Positions 26,156 to 35,697 of a stretch of DNA of 63,368 bases are shown piece by piece (positions within the stretch are counted from its first letter, which is position 1; every line of letters begins with the position of its first letter). The DNA lies in contig JAIPIG010000007.1 in the NCBI GenBank assembly GCA_021734805.1, forward strand, positions 1-63,368, read 5' to 3'. The position numbers were made by a program, and so were the translations under genes. The notes under the pieces are model-generated. The model worked only from the letters and a program-made list of their open reading frames with translations. It had not been told where the DNA came from and did not search any database. Source of the stretch: Simkaniaceae bacterium. Lineage in GTDB: Bacteria > Chlamydiota > Chlamydiia > Chlamydiales > JACRBE01.

Positions 26156-27154
26156 ATGGATTCCCAAGAACACTCTATTGCAGAATTTAACGAAAGAGAT
26201 CAACAATTTGATTCTCAGCTGAGACCCTCATACCTCAATGAGTTTATCGGCCACTCACAAGTAAAAGAGCGTCTCGACGTATTTGTCCGCGCCGCCAAAG
26301 AGCGCAATGAACACCTTGGGCATACTCTTTTCTATGGTCCGCCGGGACTTGGTAAAACAACGCTTGCTAATATTTTAGCAAAAGAAATGGGAACACATCT
26401 TGTCATTACTTCCGGCCCTGCCCTTGAAAAAGCCGGTGACCTAGCGGGTCTTTTAACAAATCTACAAGAAGGCGATATCATCTTTATCGATGAGATTCAC
26501 GCCTTATCGCGCAATATTGAAGAATACCTTTATCCCGCCCTTGAAAATTACTCCCTCGATTTACTGATCGATTCAGGAACAAATGCGCGCAGTGTCCGCG
26601 TCACGCTAAATCCCTTTACTCTTATTGGCGCTACCACGCGTGTTGGCCTTTTAAGCTCTCCTCTGCGCTCGCGCTTTAACTTCGTTGCACGCCTTGACTA
26701 TTATACCCCCCTTGAACTCAAAGAAATTATTTGCCGCTCAAGCCGCATCCTCAACCTCAATATTGAAGAGGAAGGAGCCATTGAAATCTCAGGAAGATCG
26801 CGGGGAACACCCCGTATCGCCAACAATCTTCTCAAATGGGTTCGCGATTATGCCCAAATTAAAAACCAAGGCCGGGCTGATAAAATTGCTGTCAAAAAAG
26901 CGCTTGATATGTTAGCCATTGATCATAAAGGTTTAGATGAAATGGACAAGAAAATTCTCCAGGTAATGATCGAGCATTATAATGGTGGCCCCGTTGGGAT
27001 AAAAACCCTATCGGCTGCTGTTGGTGAAGAGATGCAAACAATTAGCGATGTCTATGAGCCCTATTTATTGATGCAGGGGTTTATTAAGCGCACTCTTCGT
27101 GGCCGAGAAGCCACACCACTCGCTTACAGGCACCTGGGAATGATACGCAAATAA
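26156..27154 (+). CDS. ruvB: Holliday junction branch migration DNA helicase RuvB
   Basis: RuvB (332 aa) is the hexameric AAA+ motor that, with RuvA, drives branch migration of Holliday junctions. It shows the RuvB N-terminus (LRPSYLNEFIGHSQVKERL), Walker A GPPGLGKTT at about 61-69, Walker B IDEIHAL near residue 112, the sensor GATTR near 158 and the C-terminal winged-helix segment GPVGIKTL. The length is normal. It starts just downstream of the large inverted repeat and is followed after 18 bp by the SpoIID-like gene, probably in one transcript. Confidence 0.97.
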   Translation: MDSQEHSIAEFNERDQQFDSQLRPSYLNEFIGHSQVKERLDVFVRAAKERNEHLGHTLFYGPPGLGKTTLANILAKEMGTHLVITSGPALEKAGDLAGLLTNLQEGDIIFIDEIHALSRNIEEYLYPALENYSLDLLIDSGTNARSVRVTLNPFTLIGATTRVGLLSSPLRSRFNFVARLDYYTPLELKEIICRSSRILNLNIEEEGAIEISGRSRGTPRIANNLLKWVRDYAQIKNQGRADKIAVKKALDMLAIDHKGLDEMDKKILQVMIEHYNGGPVGIKTLSAAVGEEMQTISDVYEPYLLMQGFIKRTLRGREATPLAYRHLGMIRK

Positions 27155-27172
27155 ATTTGTTAGGATAAATCA

Positions 27173-28363
27173 ATGATACAATTGCGCAATTCTCTTTGTA
27201 GAGTGTTTACCATATTAAATATGACCCTTATATTCAGTGCATTTGCTGAAAAAACCGACGAGCATACCAATGAGAAGCCGGCATCTATTAAAGTTCTCGT
27301 ACTACAAAACTCTGAAGGAGCTTTAATTGAAATCAAAGAGGGGTTTTCCATTTTTGATTTAAAAACCGGTAAAACTCTTTACACATCCTCGTCAGAAAAA
27401 CGCCATTTCTTATTTCCTCAAAAAATGGGAATGAAGTGGGGAAATTCCTTCGATCACACTTATCAATTGCGTATTGTACCCAAAGATCCGGCTACGACCT
27501 TTCTCGTGAATGGCACCGAATTTTTCGGATCGCTTGAAGTCCATTATATCGATGACATTTTATATTTCATCAACGACACGGATATCGAACTCTACATTAA
27601 ATCCCGCCTTGCCTCTCGTTTTGCAGATGAAATGATCTCCTTCCCGGCATTAGAAGCCCTTGCTATTACCGAGAGAACAAAAGCCTACTTTCTTGCCACT
27701 AAAAACATGGATTGCCTTTGGCATGTCGATGGGATTGAGGAAAATTATTTCGGCACAGTCATGACAAAACTCTCTTCAGAAATCGATCTCTCCGTCGATG
27801 CGACAAAATACGTCATCATGACATATAAAGGGGGGGCTTTCCCCGCAGAAGTTACCAAAAATTCTGCCGGACGCACCGCAAGTTATAAGGGAATTTACCG
27901 AAAAGAGGCCTCTTCCCCTGAAGGAGTTGAATCTCCCATCGCCCGTAAAAACCGTATGGCCTCTTCTTGGGGATTTAAAATGCATCGGGATGATTTAGCA
28001 AATCTAATGCAAATCGATCAAATTACGGGGATTGATCTATTTGTCGATAATGCCTCTAGTCGCGTTTATGCCCTTCGAGTCAAAGGCAAGAATCAAACAA
28101 AAGACATTAGCTTGCTTGCACTGCAAAAAAAACTCGGTGAAGACCAATTAAAAAGTAATGATTTTACAATTACACTCGAGCAAAACACGATTTTATTTGA
28201 AGGCTATGGAGAAGGACTTGGAGCCGGCTTATGCTTATTTAGCGCAAACTACCTTGCCCGCAATGGAGAAAAAGCCACCCAAATTTTAAGTGATTTTTTT
28301 CCCCTCACCCATCTCGCACAAATGAAAGGTTTAACAGAATTTAATTTACATACTCTTAAGTAG
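27173..28363 (+). CDS. SpoIID/LytB-domain secreted peptidoglycan enzyme
   Basis: The 396-aa protein begins with a signal peptide (residues 1-25, ending ILNMTLIFSAFA). The C-terminal half is a SpoIID-type domain. The last conserved block, GYGEGLGAGLCLFSANYLA then ILSDFFPLTHL, matches the SpoIID pattern 'GxGxGvGxxqxgAxxmA...ILxxyyp.t'. SpoIID proteins are lytic transglycosylases acting on glycan strands without stem peptides, and a chlamydial homologue has been reported to act at the division septum. It follows ruvB by 18 bp, and a small membrane protein follows it by 7 bp. I infer periplasmic cleavage of septal peptidoglycan during division. Confidence 0.8.
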   Translation: MIQLRNSLCRVFTILNMTLIFSAFAEKTDEHTNEKPASIKVLVLQNSEGALIEIKEGFSIFDLKTGKTLYTSSSEKRHFLFPQKMGMKWGNSFDHTYQLRIVPKDPATTFLVNGTEFFGSLEVHYIDDILYFINDTDIELYIKSRLASRFADEMISFPALEALAITERTKAYFLATKNMDCLWHVDGIEENYFGTVMTKLSSEIDLSVDATKYVIMTYKGGAFPAEVTKNSAGRTASYKGIYRKEASSPEGVESPIARKNRMASSWGFKMHRDDLANLMQIDQITGIDLFVDNASSRVYALRVKGKNQTKDISLLALQKKLGEDQLKSNDFTITLEQNTILFEGYGEGLGAGLCLFSANYLARNGEKATQILSDFFPLTHLAQMKGLTEFNLHTLK

Positions 28364-28370
28364 GAGAAAT

Positions 28371-28754
28371 ATGATGACTCACCCTTTCACTTCAAAAAGA
28401 CGAGCTAAGGCGATCTCTTCTGCTCTATTTCTCTTTGGACTTGCATTCATTGTCTATTTTAAATCGTGGTGGCCGGGCATTATGCTTGCCATAGGGATTC
28501 CCCTTGCCGTGAGACAAGCTCTACTTGGCCGTTATTATGATATGTTTATCTCTCTTTTTGTTTTCGTGGGTGTCTTTATCACCGCCCACTTCAATGTTTC
28601 ATGGGAAATCCTACTCCCGGTTGTTCTCATCGTTTCAGCCATTTATCTTCTGGGAAAAGAACTTTTTGAAAGCAGAACTCCCGATGAAGATGAAAGAGAA
28701 GAAGACCTCAACCACGAAATCGAAGAAGATCAAGAAGCTTCACATCCTGAATAG
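28371..28754 (+). CDS. small membrane protein with acidic C-terminal tail
   Basis: The protein (127 aa) has about four hydrophobic helices between residues 14 and 93, with a WWPGIMLAIGIPL segment. A strongly acidic cytoplasmic tail of about 30 residues (DEDEREEDLNHEIEEDQ) follows. The start may be ATG 28371 or the adjacent ATG 28374; AGGAGAAAT lies upstream. It resembles small DUF-type membrane proteins of unknown function. Its position directly after the SpoIID-like gene suggests co-expression and perhaps a shared envelope role, but no function can be stated. Confidence 0.7.
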   Translation: MMTHPFTSKRRAKAISSALFLFGLAFIVYFKSWWPGIMLAIGIPLAVRQALLGRYYDMFISLFVFVGVFITAHFNVSWEILLPVVLIVSAIYLLGKELFESRTPDEDEREEDLNHEIEEDQEASHPE

Positions 28755-28783
28755 GGAATTTTTTTGATGGTTTAAGCCTCCGC

Positions 28784-29791
28784 TCAAGCAAAATAGTCGA
28801 GGTGCATGACCTGCTTAACTCTTTTTAACGTATCCGCAGCTTTTTCTCGCGCTACTTCAGTCCCCTTTTTGAGGATTTTAAGAACGTCGCCTTTATTTTT
28901 TTCAATTTCAGCTCTTTTGCGTTGAATCGGTTTTAGAAACTCAACAAGAACTTCAGCAAGATATTTTTTTAGCACTCCATCGCCAAGGCCACCTCGCGCA
29001 TAATGCGCCTTCAATTCATCGAGCCTCTCAATATCGGAACAAAAACAATCGAGATAAATAAAGACAGGATTTCCTTCCACCTGACCCGGATCTTCAATAT
29101 TGACGTGATTGGGATCGCTCGTCATTTTTTTGATCTTTTTCACTACCGAGTCGGGATCTTCGGATAGATAAATTGCATTGCCTAGGGTCTTACTCATTTT
29201 ATTCGAACCGTCAATGCCGGGAAGGCGAGCTATTTTCGGAACATGAGCCTCGACTTCTTTTAATACATCGCACTTGTAGATGCGGTTGAATGAACGGACA
29301 ATTTCATTTGTCTGCTCAATCATGGGCCTTTGATCTTCACCGACAGGAACCAGATCGGCATGGAAGGCAGTAATATCGGCAGCCTGAAACACGGGATAGG
29401 TCATAAACCCCGCAGGAATCCCCTCTTTGAACCCCTTTTGTCTAATTTCCGCTTTGACCGTTGGATTGTGCTGCAAGCGATTCCATGTCACAAGATTAAG
29501 AAAATACATGGCCAATTCATGAATTTCGGGAATCATAGATTGAATAAAGATCGTTGTCTCTTTGGGATTGATTCCGACAGAGAGGTAGTCCATAGCAACT
29601 TCGAGAACATGTTCGCGCACTTTTTCAGGCTCACTGTAGTGATCCGTAAGCGCTTGTGCATCTGCAATCATGACATATTGTTCATAGTTGCTCTGCAAAT
29701 CAACACGGGCCTTAAGAGATCCGACATAGTGACCTAAGTGCAATTTACCGGTCGGCCGGTCTCCCGTGAGAATAATTTTTTTTCGCGACAC
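28784..29791 (-). CDS. trpS: tryptophanyl-tRNA synthetase
   Basis: This 335-aa class I synthetase charges tRNA-Trp. The nucleotide-binding HIGH motif appears as HLGHYVGS at residues 18-25 and the KMSKS loop as KMSKTLGNA near residue 198. The GDRPTGKLHLGH start is typical of bacterial TrpS. It converges with the small membrane-protein gene and is divergent from pknD across 98 bp. Length and motifs are normal. Tryptophan supply is a known pressure point for intracellular chlamydiae, but nothing regulatory such as a trp-codon leader was seen here. Confidence 0.96.
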   Translation of the reverse strand: MSRKKIILTGDRPTGKLHLGHYVGSLKARVDLQSNYEQYVMIADAQALTDHYSEPEKVREHVLEVAMDYLSVGINPKETTIFIQSMIPEIHELAMYFLNLVTWNRLQHNPTVKAEIRQKGFKEGIPAGFMTYPVFQAADITAFHADLVPVGEDQRPMIEQTNEIVRSFNRIYKCDVLKEVEAHVPKIARLPGIDGSNKMSKTLGNAIYLSEDPDSVVKKIKKMTSDPNHVNIEDPGQVEGNPVFIYLDCFCSDIERLDELKAHYARGGLGDGVLKKYLAEVLVEFLKPIQRKRAEIEKNKGDVLKILKKGTEVAREKAADTLKRVKQVMHLDYFA

Positions 29792-29889
29792 CTTACTTAC
29801 ACCTTATTTAACTTGAGCGGGAGTATACTCATCTGTTTTTTTTCAAACAATGCTGAAAAATATCAATTATTTATGTTATACCCAAATAC

Positions 29890-32805
29890 ATGGAATCAAT
29901 TGGGATTTATACAATTAAGAACCTCATTGCCAAGGGGGGAATGGGCGAAGTTTTCCTCGCCCATGATCCGACTTGCGAGCGCGTTGTTGCCTTAAAGCGC
30001 ATACGCAGTGAATATCTCAAATATGAATCGGTTAAGCAGCGGTTTTTAAAAGAAGCTAAAATTGCCGCTCAGCTCTCTCACCCGTCCATTATCCCCATTT
30101 ATTTTATCCATCAGGAAGAAAATGAAGCCTATTATACGATGCCCTTTATTGAAGGAGACTCTCTCAAGGAAATTTTAAAAAACACCATTGAAAGAGAAAA
30201 AAATAGCGAATCCCCTCATCCTATTGGCTCATCTATCGGTTCATTGGTCAGGATTTTCCTCAATGTATGCCAAGCCATTTCATTTGCCCATTCTAAAAAA
30301 ATTATCCATCGGGATTTAAAACCCGGTAATATTATGGTCGGAAAGTTTGGCCAAGTTCTGATTTTAGACTGGGGATTGGCAAAATATCTGATCGAAGACT
30401 ATGAGCTTGAAGAAGACATCGAAATCCCCGATAGTATCCCCCATGAGTTGACAAGACCCGGCAAAGCCGTTGGAACTCTCACCTATATGGCACCTGAACG
30501 GGCATTTAGTCATCCCGCAAGTATCCAATCCGACATCTATGCTTTGGGAGTGATTCTCTATCAACTTCTCACGCTAAAAACACCCTTTAGACGGAAATCC
30601 CTATCTGAATTTAGAAAAAACGCAAAATATGAGCGTCTTATTGATCCGATTGAAGCGGCTCCGGAAAGAGATATTCCACTCCAGCTCAGTGAAATCATTA
30701 AAAAATGCTTAGCATTCCATCCCGAAGAGCGCTACCAACATGTCTCTGAACTCATTCACGCCTTAGAACACTATATTGAGGGCAAACCCGATTGGATCTT
30801 TCAAAACCAATTTGCCATTGACGACAAAGAGATTTGGGAATTCCAAGAAAATATCCTTCTTAGCCGTAATGTCGCGCTCACACGCAGCAGCGAAATGATG
30901 CAGTGGGTCATGCTGATGATTTCCAAAGGGAGTTATACGGGAAATTTTAAGATAGAAGCCGATTTGGCTGTCAGTTATTCATCTCAAGGTATTGGCCTAC
31001 TATTTTGTATTCCGGAAGCGGCATCGCGAAGAGAACTGGAAGAAGGGTATTGTTTGTGGATTGGAACAAAAAAGAATCCGGGTATCCGGCTTTATCGATC
31101 GAACATCGAAGTCCTCAATATTTCTGAAGTTTCAATTAAAAAAGGAAAGTCTTATCACCTTGTTATTGAAAAAATTGAAAACCGGGTCAGCTTATTTTTA
31201 GACGGACAACTCGTCTTAAACTTTGTCGGCTATATCCCGATTGTTGGATCCCATATCGGACTTGTATGTAAAGACATGGATTTCAAAATTGAAAATTGGA
31301 ATGTTTATGTCGGATCGCAATCGGCAATGATCAACTGCTTAAGTGTCCCCGATGCCTTTTTAGCTTCTAAGGATTTTCATAAAGCCTTTCAAGAGTATCA
31401 ACGGATCGCTCAATCTTTTAAAGGAAGAGCTGAAGGAAGAGAGGCTGTTTTTAGAGCAGGAGTCACACTTCTTGAAAAAGCAAAAGAAACTCAAAATACG
31501 GCTGAGCGCCAAAAATGTCTGAATCAATCCAATTTCGAATTTGAAAAACTTGAAAAAACCTCAGGTGCGCCTCTTGAATACTTAGGGAAATCAATGATCT
31601 ATAAGCTCGATCATGACATTGAGGAGGAGATTAAATGCTTAGAACTTGGCCTGAGAAAATATCCTCGCCATCCTCTTATCCATATGCTTCAAGAGCAAAT
31701 CATCTTTCGCATGCACGAAACAACGCGCATGGATCGAAAACAAACGTACGCCTTTGCTCTTTTAGCGCTGCATTTTTTTCCGGATGCCCTCAAATCTAAA
31801 GAAACTCTTTTTTTCTTTAAAAGCATTGAAAAAAACATTGAACTGATCTCGCTTTTTCTAAAACCACCCTATTTCAAAACAGAAAAAGAACGCTTTGTTT
31901 ATCTTACCATTCGGCTCAGTCTTTGGATGAAGAAAAAAACTTATATCAATGAAATCCTCTATCGCCTCGAAGAACCCATAGCCTACCCTGAAATCATCAT
32001 TGGCAATTGCTTGTTTTCCCTTCTTTACCTGCACGCTTATGAAGATGTTGCCGTGGCACTTGAGCGTATTGAAAGCTCAAACTACAGCGATAATGCCAAA
32101 ATAGACTATCTCATTGGCCTTGTGAAAATTTGTTATCAAGCCAACTGCCTACCTAAATTCGGAAATATGAGCCCCAGTCCATATACTCAGATTTTTGATA
32201 GCGCGAAGAGTCAATATTCAGATGATCCAACACAACCTTATGGGAAACACAGGCTAACCAACTCCCTCGATCAATTATCAAAATTTATCAATGGTCCCAT
32301 TGGGAAAATGGAAATTGAAGCTATATATTATCTATATGATGCTTTTCTCCCCCATATTTCTTCCAATGAATGGGCCCCTTTTTCCTCATTCATCGATCAA
32401 TTAAAAATCTCCTCAAAATACCGCGAATCGATTGATATCTTACATGTTAAAATTCTACTGCTCTTAAAAGACTTTCATCGCGCTCGCTCAATTTTAGAGC
32501 GTTATCCATCAGAGGTTACCCATCCCCTTTCCCACTTCTATGCACCTTACGCGATTTATCTTATGGCAACAGATGGAAAAAAAAGACTCATTGAATCCTA
32601 TCGCCAACTCATTGAACTTCCCCATCCTCCTGTGACGGCGCTTCTGGCTCACTATGTCTCAAAATATATCGATATTAAAGGGAAATGGGCAGATCAAGCC
32701 CTCTTTCTAGAAAAAAGATCCCTCTATGAACAACTCTATATCATGTATATTGCCACTAATAAAAAAAACAAAGCCCTGATGATCCAATCCCTTATGAAAA
32801 ATTAA
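29890..32805 (+). CDS. pknD: PknD-type serine/threonine protein kinase with sensory C-terminal region
   Basis: The first 300 residues of this 971-aa protein are a Hanks-type kinase. Features are the glycine loop AKGGMGEVF (14-22), catalytic Lys36 in VVALKRI, HRDLKPGN near residue 141, a DWG metal motif in place of DFG (ILDWGLAK) and MAPERA. Residues of about 320-480 look like a beta-sandwich lectin/LamG-type domain (LYRSNIEVLNI, VSLFLDGQLVLNF). The rest is helical and TPR-like. The same gene precedes valS in Chlamydia. I see no obvious transmembrane helix. Residues for activity are present, so it should phosphorylate Ser/Thr/Tyr targets; substrates are unknown. Confidence 0.9.
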   Translation: MESIGIYTIKNLIAKGGMGEVFLAHDPTCERVVALKRIRSEYLKYESVKQRFLKEAKIAAQLSHPSIIPIYFIHQEENEAYYTMPFIEGDSLKEILKNTIEREKNSESPHPIGSSIGSLVRIFLNVCQAISFAHSKKIIHRDLKPGNIMVGKFGQVLILDWGLAKYLIEDYELEEDIEIPDSIPHELTRPGKAVGTLTYMAPERAFSHPASIQSDIYALGVILYQLLTLKTPFRRKSLSEFRKNAKYERLIDPIEAAPERDIPLQLSEIIKKCLAFHPEERYQHVSELIHALEHYIEGKPDWIFQNQFAIDDKEIWEFQENILLSRNVALTRSSEMMQWVMLMISKGSYTGNFKIEADLAVSYSSQGIGLLFCIPEAASRRELEEGYCLWIGTKKNPGIRLYRSNIEVLNISEVSIKKGKSYHLVIEKIENRVSLFLDGQLVLNFVGYIPIVGSHIGLVCKDMDFKIENWNVYVGSQSAMINCLSVPDAFLASKDFHKAFQEYQRIAQSFKGRAEGREAVFRAGVTLLEKAKETQNTAERQKCLNQSNFEFEKLEKTSGAPLEYLGKSMIYKLDHDIEEEIKCLELGLRKYPRHPLIHMLQEQIIFRMHETTRMDRKQTYAFALLALHFFPDALKSKETLFFFKSIEKNIELISLFLKPPYFKTEKERFVYLTIRLSLWMKKKTYINEILYRLEEPIAYPEIIIGNCLFSLLYLHAYEDVAVALERIESSNYSDNAKIDYLIGLVKICYQANCLPKFGNMSPSPYTQIFDSAKSQYSDDPTQPYGKHRLTNSLDQLSKFINGPIGKMEIEAIYYLYDAFLPHISSNEWAPFSSFIDQLKISSKYRESIDILHVKILLLLKDFHRARSILERYPSEVTHPLSHFYAPYAIYLMATDGKKRLIESYRQLIELPHPPVTALLAHYVSKYIDIKGKWADQALFLEKRSLYEQLYIMYIATNKKNKALMIQSLMKN

Positions 32806-32818
32806 GAAATCAACCACT

Positions 32819-32847
32819 TTGACAATCCATTGATAATTTGCTATGAT
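32819..32847 (+). promoter_or_regulatory. promoter of valS
   Basis: A perfect -35 TTGACA (32819-32824) and a -10 TATGAT (32842-32847) are separated by 17 bp. The expected start is near 32854, giving a leader of about 24 nt to the valS ATG at 32878. It begins 13 bp after the pknD stop, so valS can be transcribed independently of pknD. Confidence 0.75.
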
Positions 32848-32877
32848 TTTTTACAAATTTTTTAAAACCGAGAAGCT

Positions 32878-35697
32878 ATGTCAACACTGCCTAAATCCTA
32901 TGATCATCTAAAAGTTGAACCTAAATGGCAATCTTTTTGGGAAACAAGAGAATTTTTCAAGGCAAATGTAGAAAGCGAAAAACCTCCCTTTTGTATTATC
33001 CTCCCCCCTCCAAATGTGACGGGTGTCCTTCATATGGGTCACGCCTTAGATGATACTCTACAAGATATTTTGATCCGCTATAAGCGGATGCAAGGATATG
33101 AAGTACTTTGGCTTCCGGGCTTTGACCACGCAGGCATCTCCACACAGACTGTTGTTGAAAAACATCTGATTAAAACCGAAGGGAAACGCAGAAAAGATTA
33201 CACACGTGAAGCCTTTTTGCAGCATATTTGGGTTTGGAAGGAAAAACACGAAGAGGAAATCATCAAACAGCTCAAGATGGTTGGCTGTTCTTTGGATTGG
33301 TCGCGCAAACGATTCACTATGGATGAAAAGTCCTCGGCAGCAGTGAGAAAGGCCTTTAAAAAACTCTACGATGAAGGGTTGATTTATAGAGGTGATTATC
33401 TTGTTAACTGGGATCCTATAACGCAAACGGCCTTAGCAGATGACGAGGTGGAATACGAGGAAGCAAAATCCCACTTATATCATTTCCGCTACCCCATCAT
33501 CGGGACAAATGACTTTATTGAAATTGCGACAACACGTCCTGAAACGATGCTTGGAGATACGGCTGTAGCCGTTTCACCTAAAGATGAACGCTATCAACAC
33601 CTTATTGGTCAAAAAGTATACCTACCTCTCTGTGATCGTGAAATCCCAATTATTGGGGATACTTATGTCGATCCGGAATTTGGAACGGGGTGTGTTAAAA
33701 TCACACCTGCTCATGATTTCAATGACTATGAAATTGGACTTAAGCACCGACTTCCTATGATTAATATCATGACACCGGATGGGAAAATCAATGAAAATGG
33801 CGGTCATTTTGAAGGCCTTACAATGCAGGAAGCCAGAGAAGCCGTCATTGAAAAGATGAAAGAATTAAAAGCTTTTGTTAAAGCAACGCCCCATATCAAC
33901 CGCATCGGCTACTCCTATCGATCTAAAGCCGTTATCGAACCCTACCTTTCAAAGCAATGGTTTGTCAAAATGAGCGCTTTCAGAGATGAACTCCTCGATC
34001 TCGTTCATTCGGGAAAAGTTGAGTTATTACCTCAACATTATCACAAGACATACGAAGCCTGGATTACAAACTTGCGCGATTGGTGTATTTCCAGACAGCT
34101 TTGGTGGGGACATCGCATTCCCATTTGGTATCACAAGAACAATCCCGATCAAATGCTCTGCTATGATGGGGATGATCTACCGGATGAAATTAAAAAAGAT
34201 CCGTCACAATGGGAACAGGATGAGGATGTTCTCGATACCTGGTTCTCATCCGCCCTATGGCCTTTTTCAACGCTTGGATGGCCTGACTCATCTGAAGATT
34301 TTAACAAATTCTTCCCCACATCGATTTTGATCACCGGACATGATATCCTCTTCTTCTGGGTAGCGCGTATGATGCTTATGAGCCATATTGCCCTAAAACA
34401 AATCCCCTTTCATAAAACATTTATTCATGGACTGATTTATGGAAAATCCTATTGGCATACCGATAAAGAAGGACAAACTCACTATCTCACCTCTAAAGAG
34501 CGCTTAAAATATGAAATGGGAGAGCCCCTCCCCAAAGACATTTCTTCTAAATGGGAAAAAATGTCTAAATCGAAAGGCAACGTGATCGATCCCCTTGAAA
34601 TCATCCACTTATACGGAGCCGATGCTATGCGCATGGCCCTTTGCTCCAGTGTGACCGATTCGCGACAAATCGACCTCGATCGTCGCCGTTTTGAAGAGTA
34701 TAAAAATTTTTCAAATAAGTTGTGGAATGCCGCGCGGTTCATTTTAATGAACCTCGAGCCCTTGACCTCCGAAGAATTTGCTAAAGGACTCGATTTCAAT
34801 TCGACAACACTTGATGACTTATGGATTTTGTCTAGACTCAATCGACTCATTCAACAAGTGAGCGCGTGCCTTGACTCTTATGATTTTGATGATGCAGCCC
34901 TCAGCGTCTACTCCTTTTTCTGGGATGAGTTTTGCGCCTATTATCTCGAAACGACAAAACCTTATTTCTTTAATGAGAAACAGCACCCCATTCAATCCAT
35001 GAATAAAAGGAAAATTCTTCTTGTTATTCTAGTCGCTAGCGTGCGTCTCATTCACCCTTTTGCCCCCTTTATTACTGAAGAGATCTTTTCCCACTTAAAT
35101 CAGCGTTTTAAAAATTTACACCTTAAAAATCATGCAGATCCTTATACGGAAAATACAACGCGCGCTCTTCAGAGCGAAGCATGCGCTATCGCCCCTTTTC
35201 CTACTGTTTTCCGCTCTAAAGACATCGATGAAATCGTTGAATCTAACTTCCAGTCTGTCAATGAGTTAATCTATAAAGTGCGCAACATACGAGGGGAAAT
35301 GCAAATCCCCCCTTCTGAACCTGTTGATGTCTTCTACTCCGGTGACCCCAACTCACAATTCATTGAGATCATCAAAGAAAATGAAATCATCATTAAGGCA
35401 CTAGTAAAAATTAAAACACTTCAGTTTTGTCTTGATCTTCCAAAAATTGAATATGCCGCTACCGGCATGCTCAATCACGTCAAGCTATTGATTCCTCTTC
35501 CTAAAATTCTCATTGAAGCAGAACAAAAGCGCTTGGAAAAAGAATTGGAAAAACTTCAAAAACTAGCCGTTGATTTAGAAAACAAACTCTCTAACGCTCA
35601 ATTTATCGAAAGAGCACCGGCTGAGCTTGTTGATAAAACACGAGAGAACTTAACAACGACTAAGATCAAGATCGACGAAATCCAAAGCAAGCTATGA
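32878..35697 (+). CDS. valS: valyl-tRNA synthetase
   Basis: ValS (939 aa) charges tRNA-Val and edits misactivated threonine. It carries the class I HIGH region in PPPNVTGVLHMGHAL (about 43-57), the editing-domain TTRPETMLGDTAV near residue 222, the KMSKSKGNVIDP loop near residue 560 and a C-terminal coiled-coil arm rich in Lys/Glu/Leu (from about 880). Its 3' end overlaps the convergent symporter gene by 6 bp. pknD-valS order is as in Chlamydia. Confidence 0.97.
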   Translation: MSTLPKSYDHLKVEPKWQSFWETREFFKANVESEKPPFCIILPPPNVTGVLHMGHALDDTLQDILIRYKRMQGYEVLWLPGFDHAGISTQTVVEKHLIKTEGKRRKDYTREAFLQHIWVWKEKHEEEIIKQLKMVGCSLDWSRKRFTMDEKSSAAVRKAFKKLYDEGLIYRGDYLVNWDPITQTALADDEVEYEEAKSHLYHFRYPIIGTNDFIEIATTRPETMLGDTAVAVSPKDERYQHLIGQKVYLPLCDREIPIIGDTYVDPEFGTGCVKITPAHDFNDYEIGLKHRLPMINIMTPDGKINENGGHFEGLTMQEAREAVIEKMKELKAFVKATPHINRIGYSYRSKAVIEPYLSKQWFVKMSAFRDELLDLVHSGKVELLPQHYHKTYEAWITNLRDWCISRQLWWGHRIPIWYHKNNPDQMLCYDGDDLPDEIKKDPSQWEQDEDVLDTWFSSALWPFSTLGWPDSSEDFNKFFPTSILITGHDILFFWVARMMLMSHIALKQIPFHKTFIHGLIYGKSYWHTDKEGQTHYLTSKERLKYEMGEPLPKDISSKWEKMSKSKGNVIDPLEIIHLYGADAMRMALCSSVTDSRQIDLDRRRFEEYKNFSNKLWNAARFILMNLEPLTSEEFAKGLDFNSTTLDDLWILSRLNRLIQQVSACLDSYDFDDAALSVYSFFWDEFCAYYLETTKPYFFNEKQHPIQSMNKRKILLVILVASVRLIHPFAPFITEEIFSHLNQRFKNLHLKNHADPYTENTTRALQSEACAIAPFPTVFRSKDIDEIVESNFQSVNELIYKVRNIRGEMQIPPSEPVDVFYSGDPNSQFIEIIKENEIIIKALVKIKTLQFCLDLPKIEYAATGMLNHVKLLIPLPKILIEAEQKRLEKELEKLQKLAVDLENKLSNAQFIERAPAELVDKTRENLTTTKIKIDEIQSKL

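Noticed and set aside
29330-29737. 135-codon frame antisense to trpS
   Set aside because: TrpS is certain on the other strand; the antisense product has no domain or start signal.
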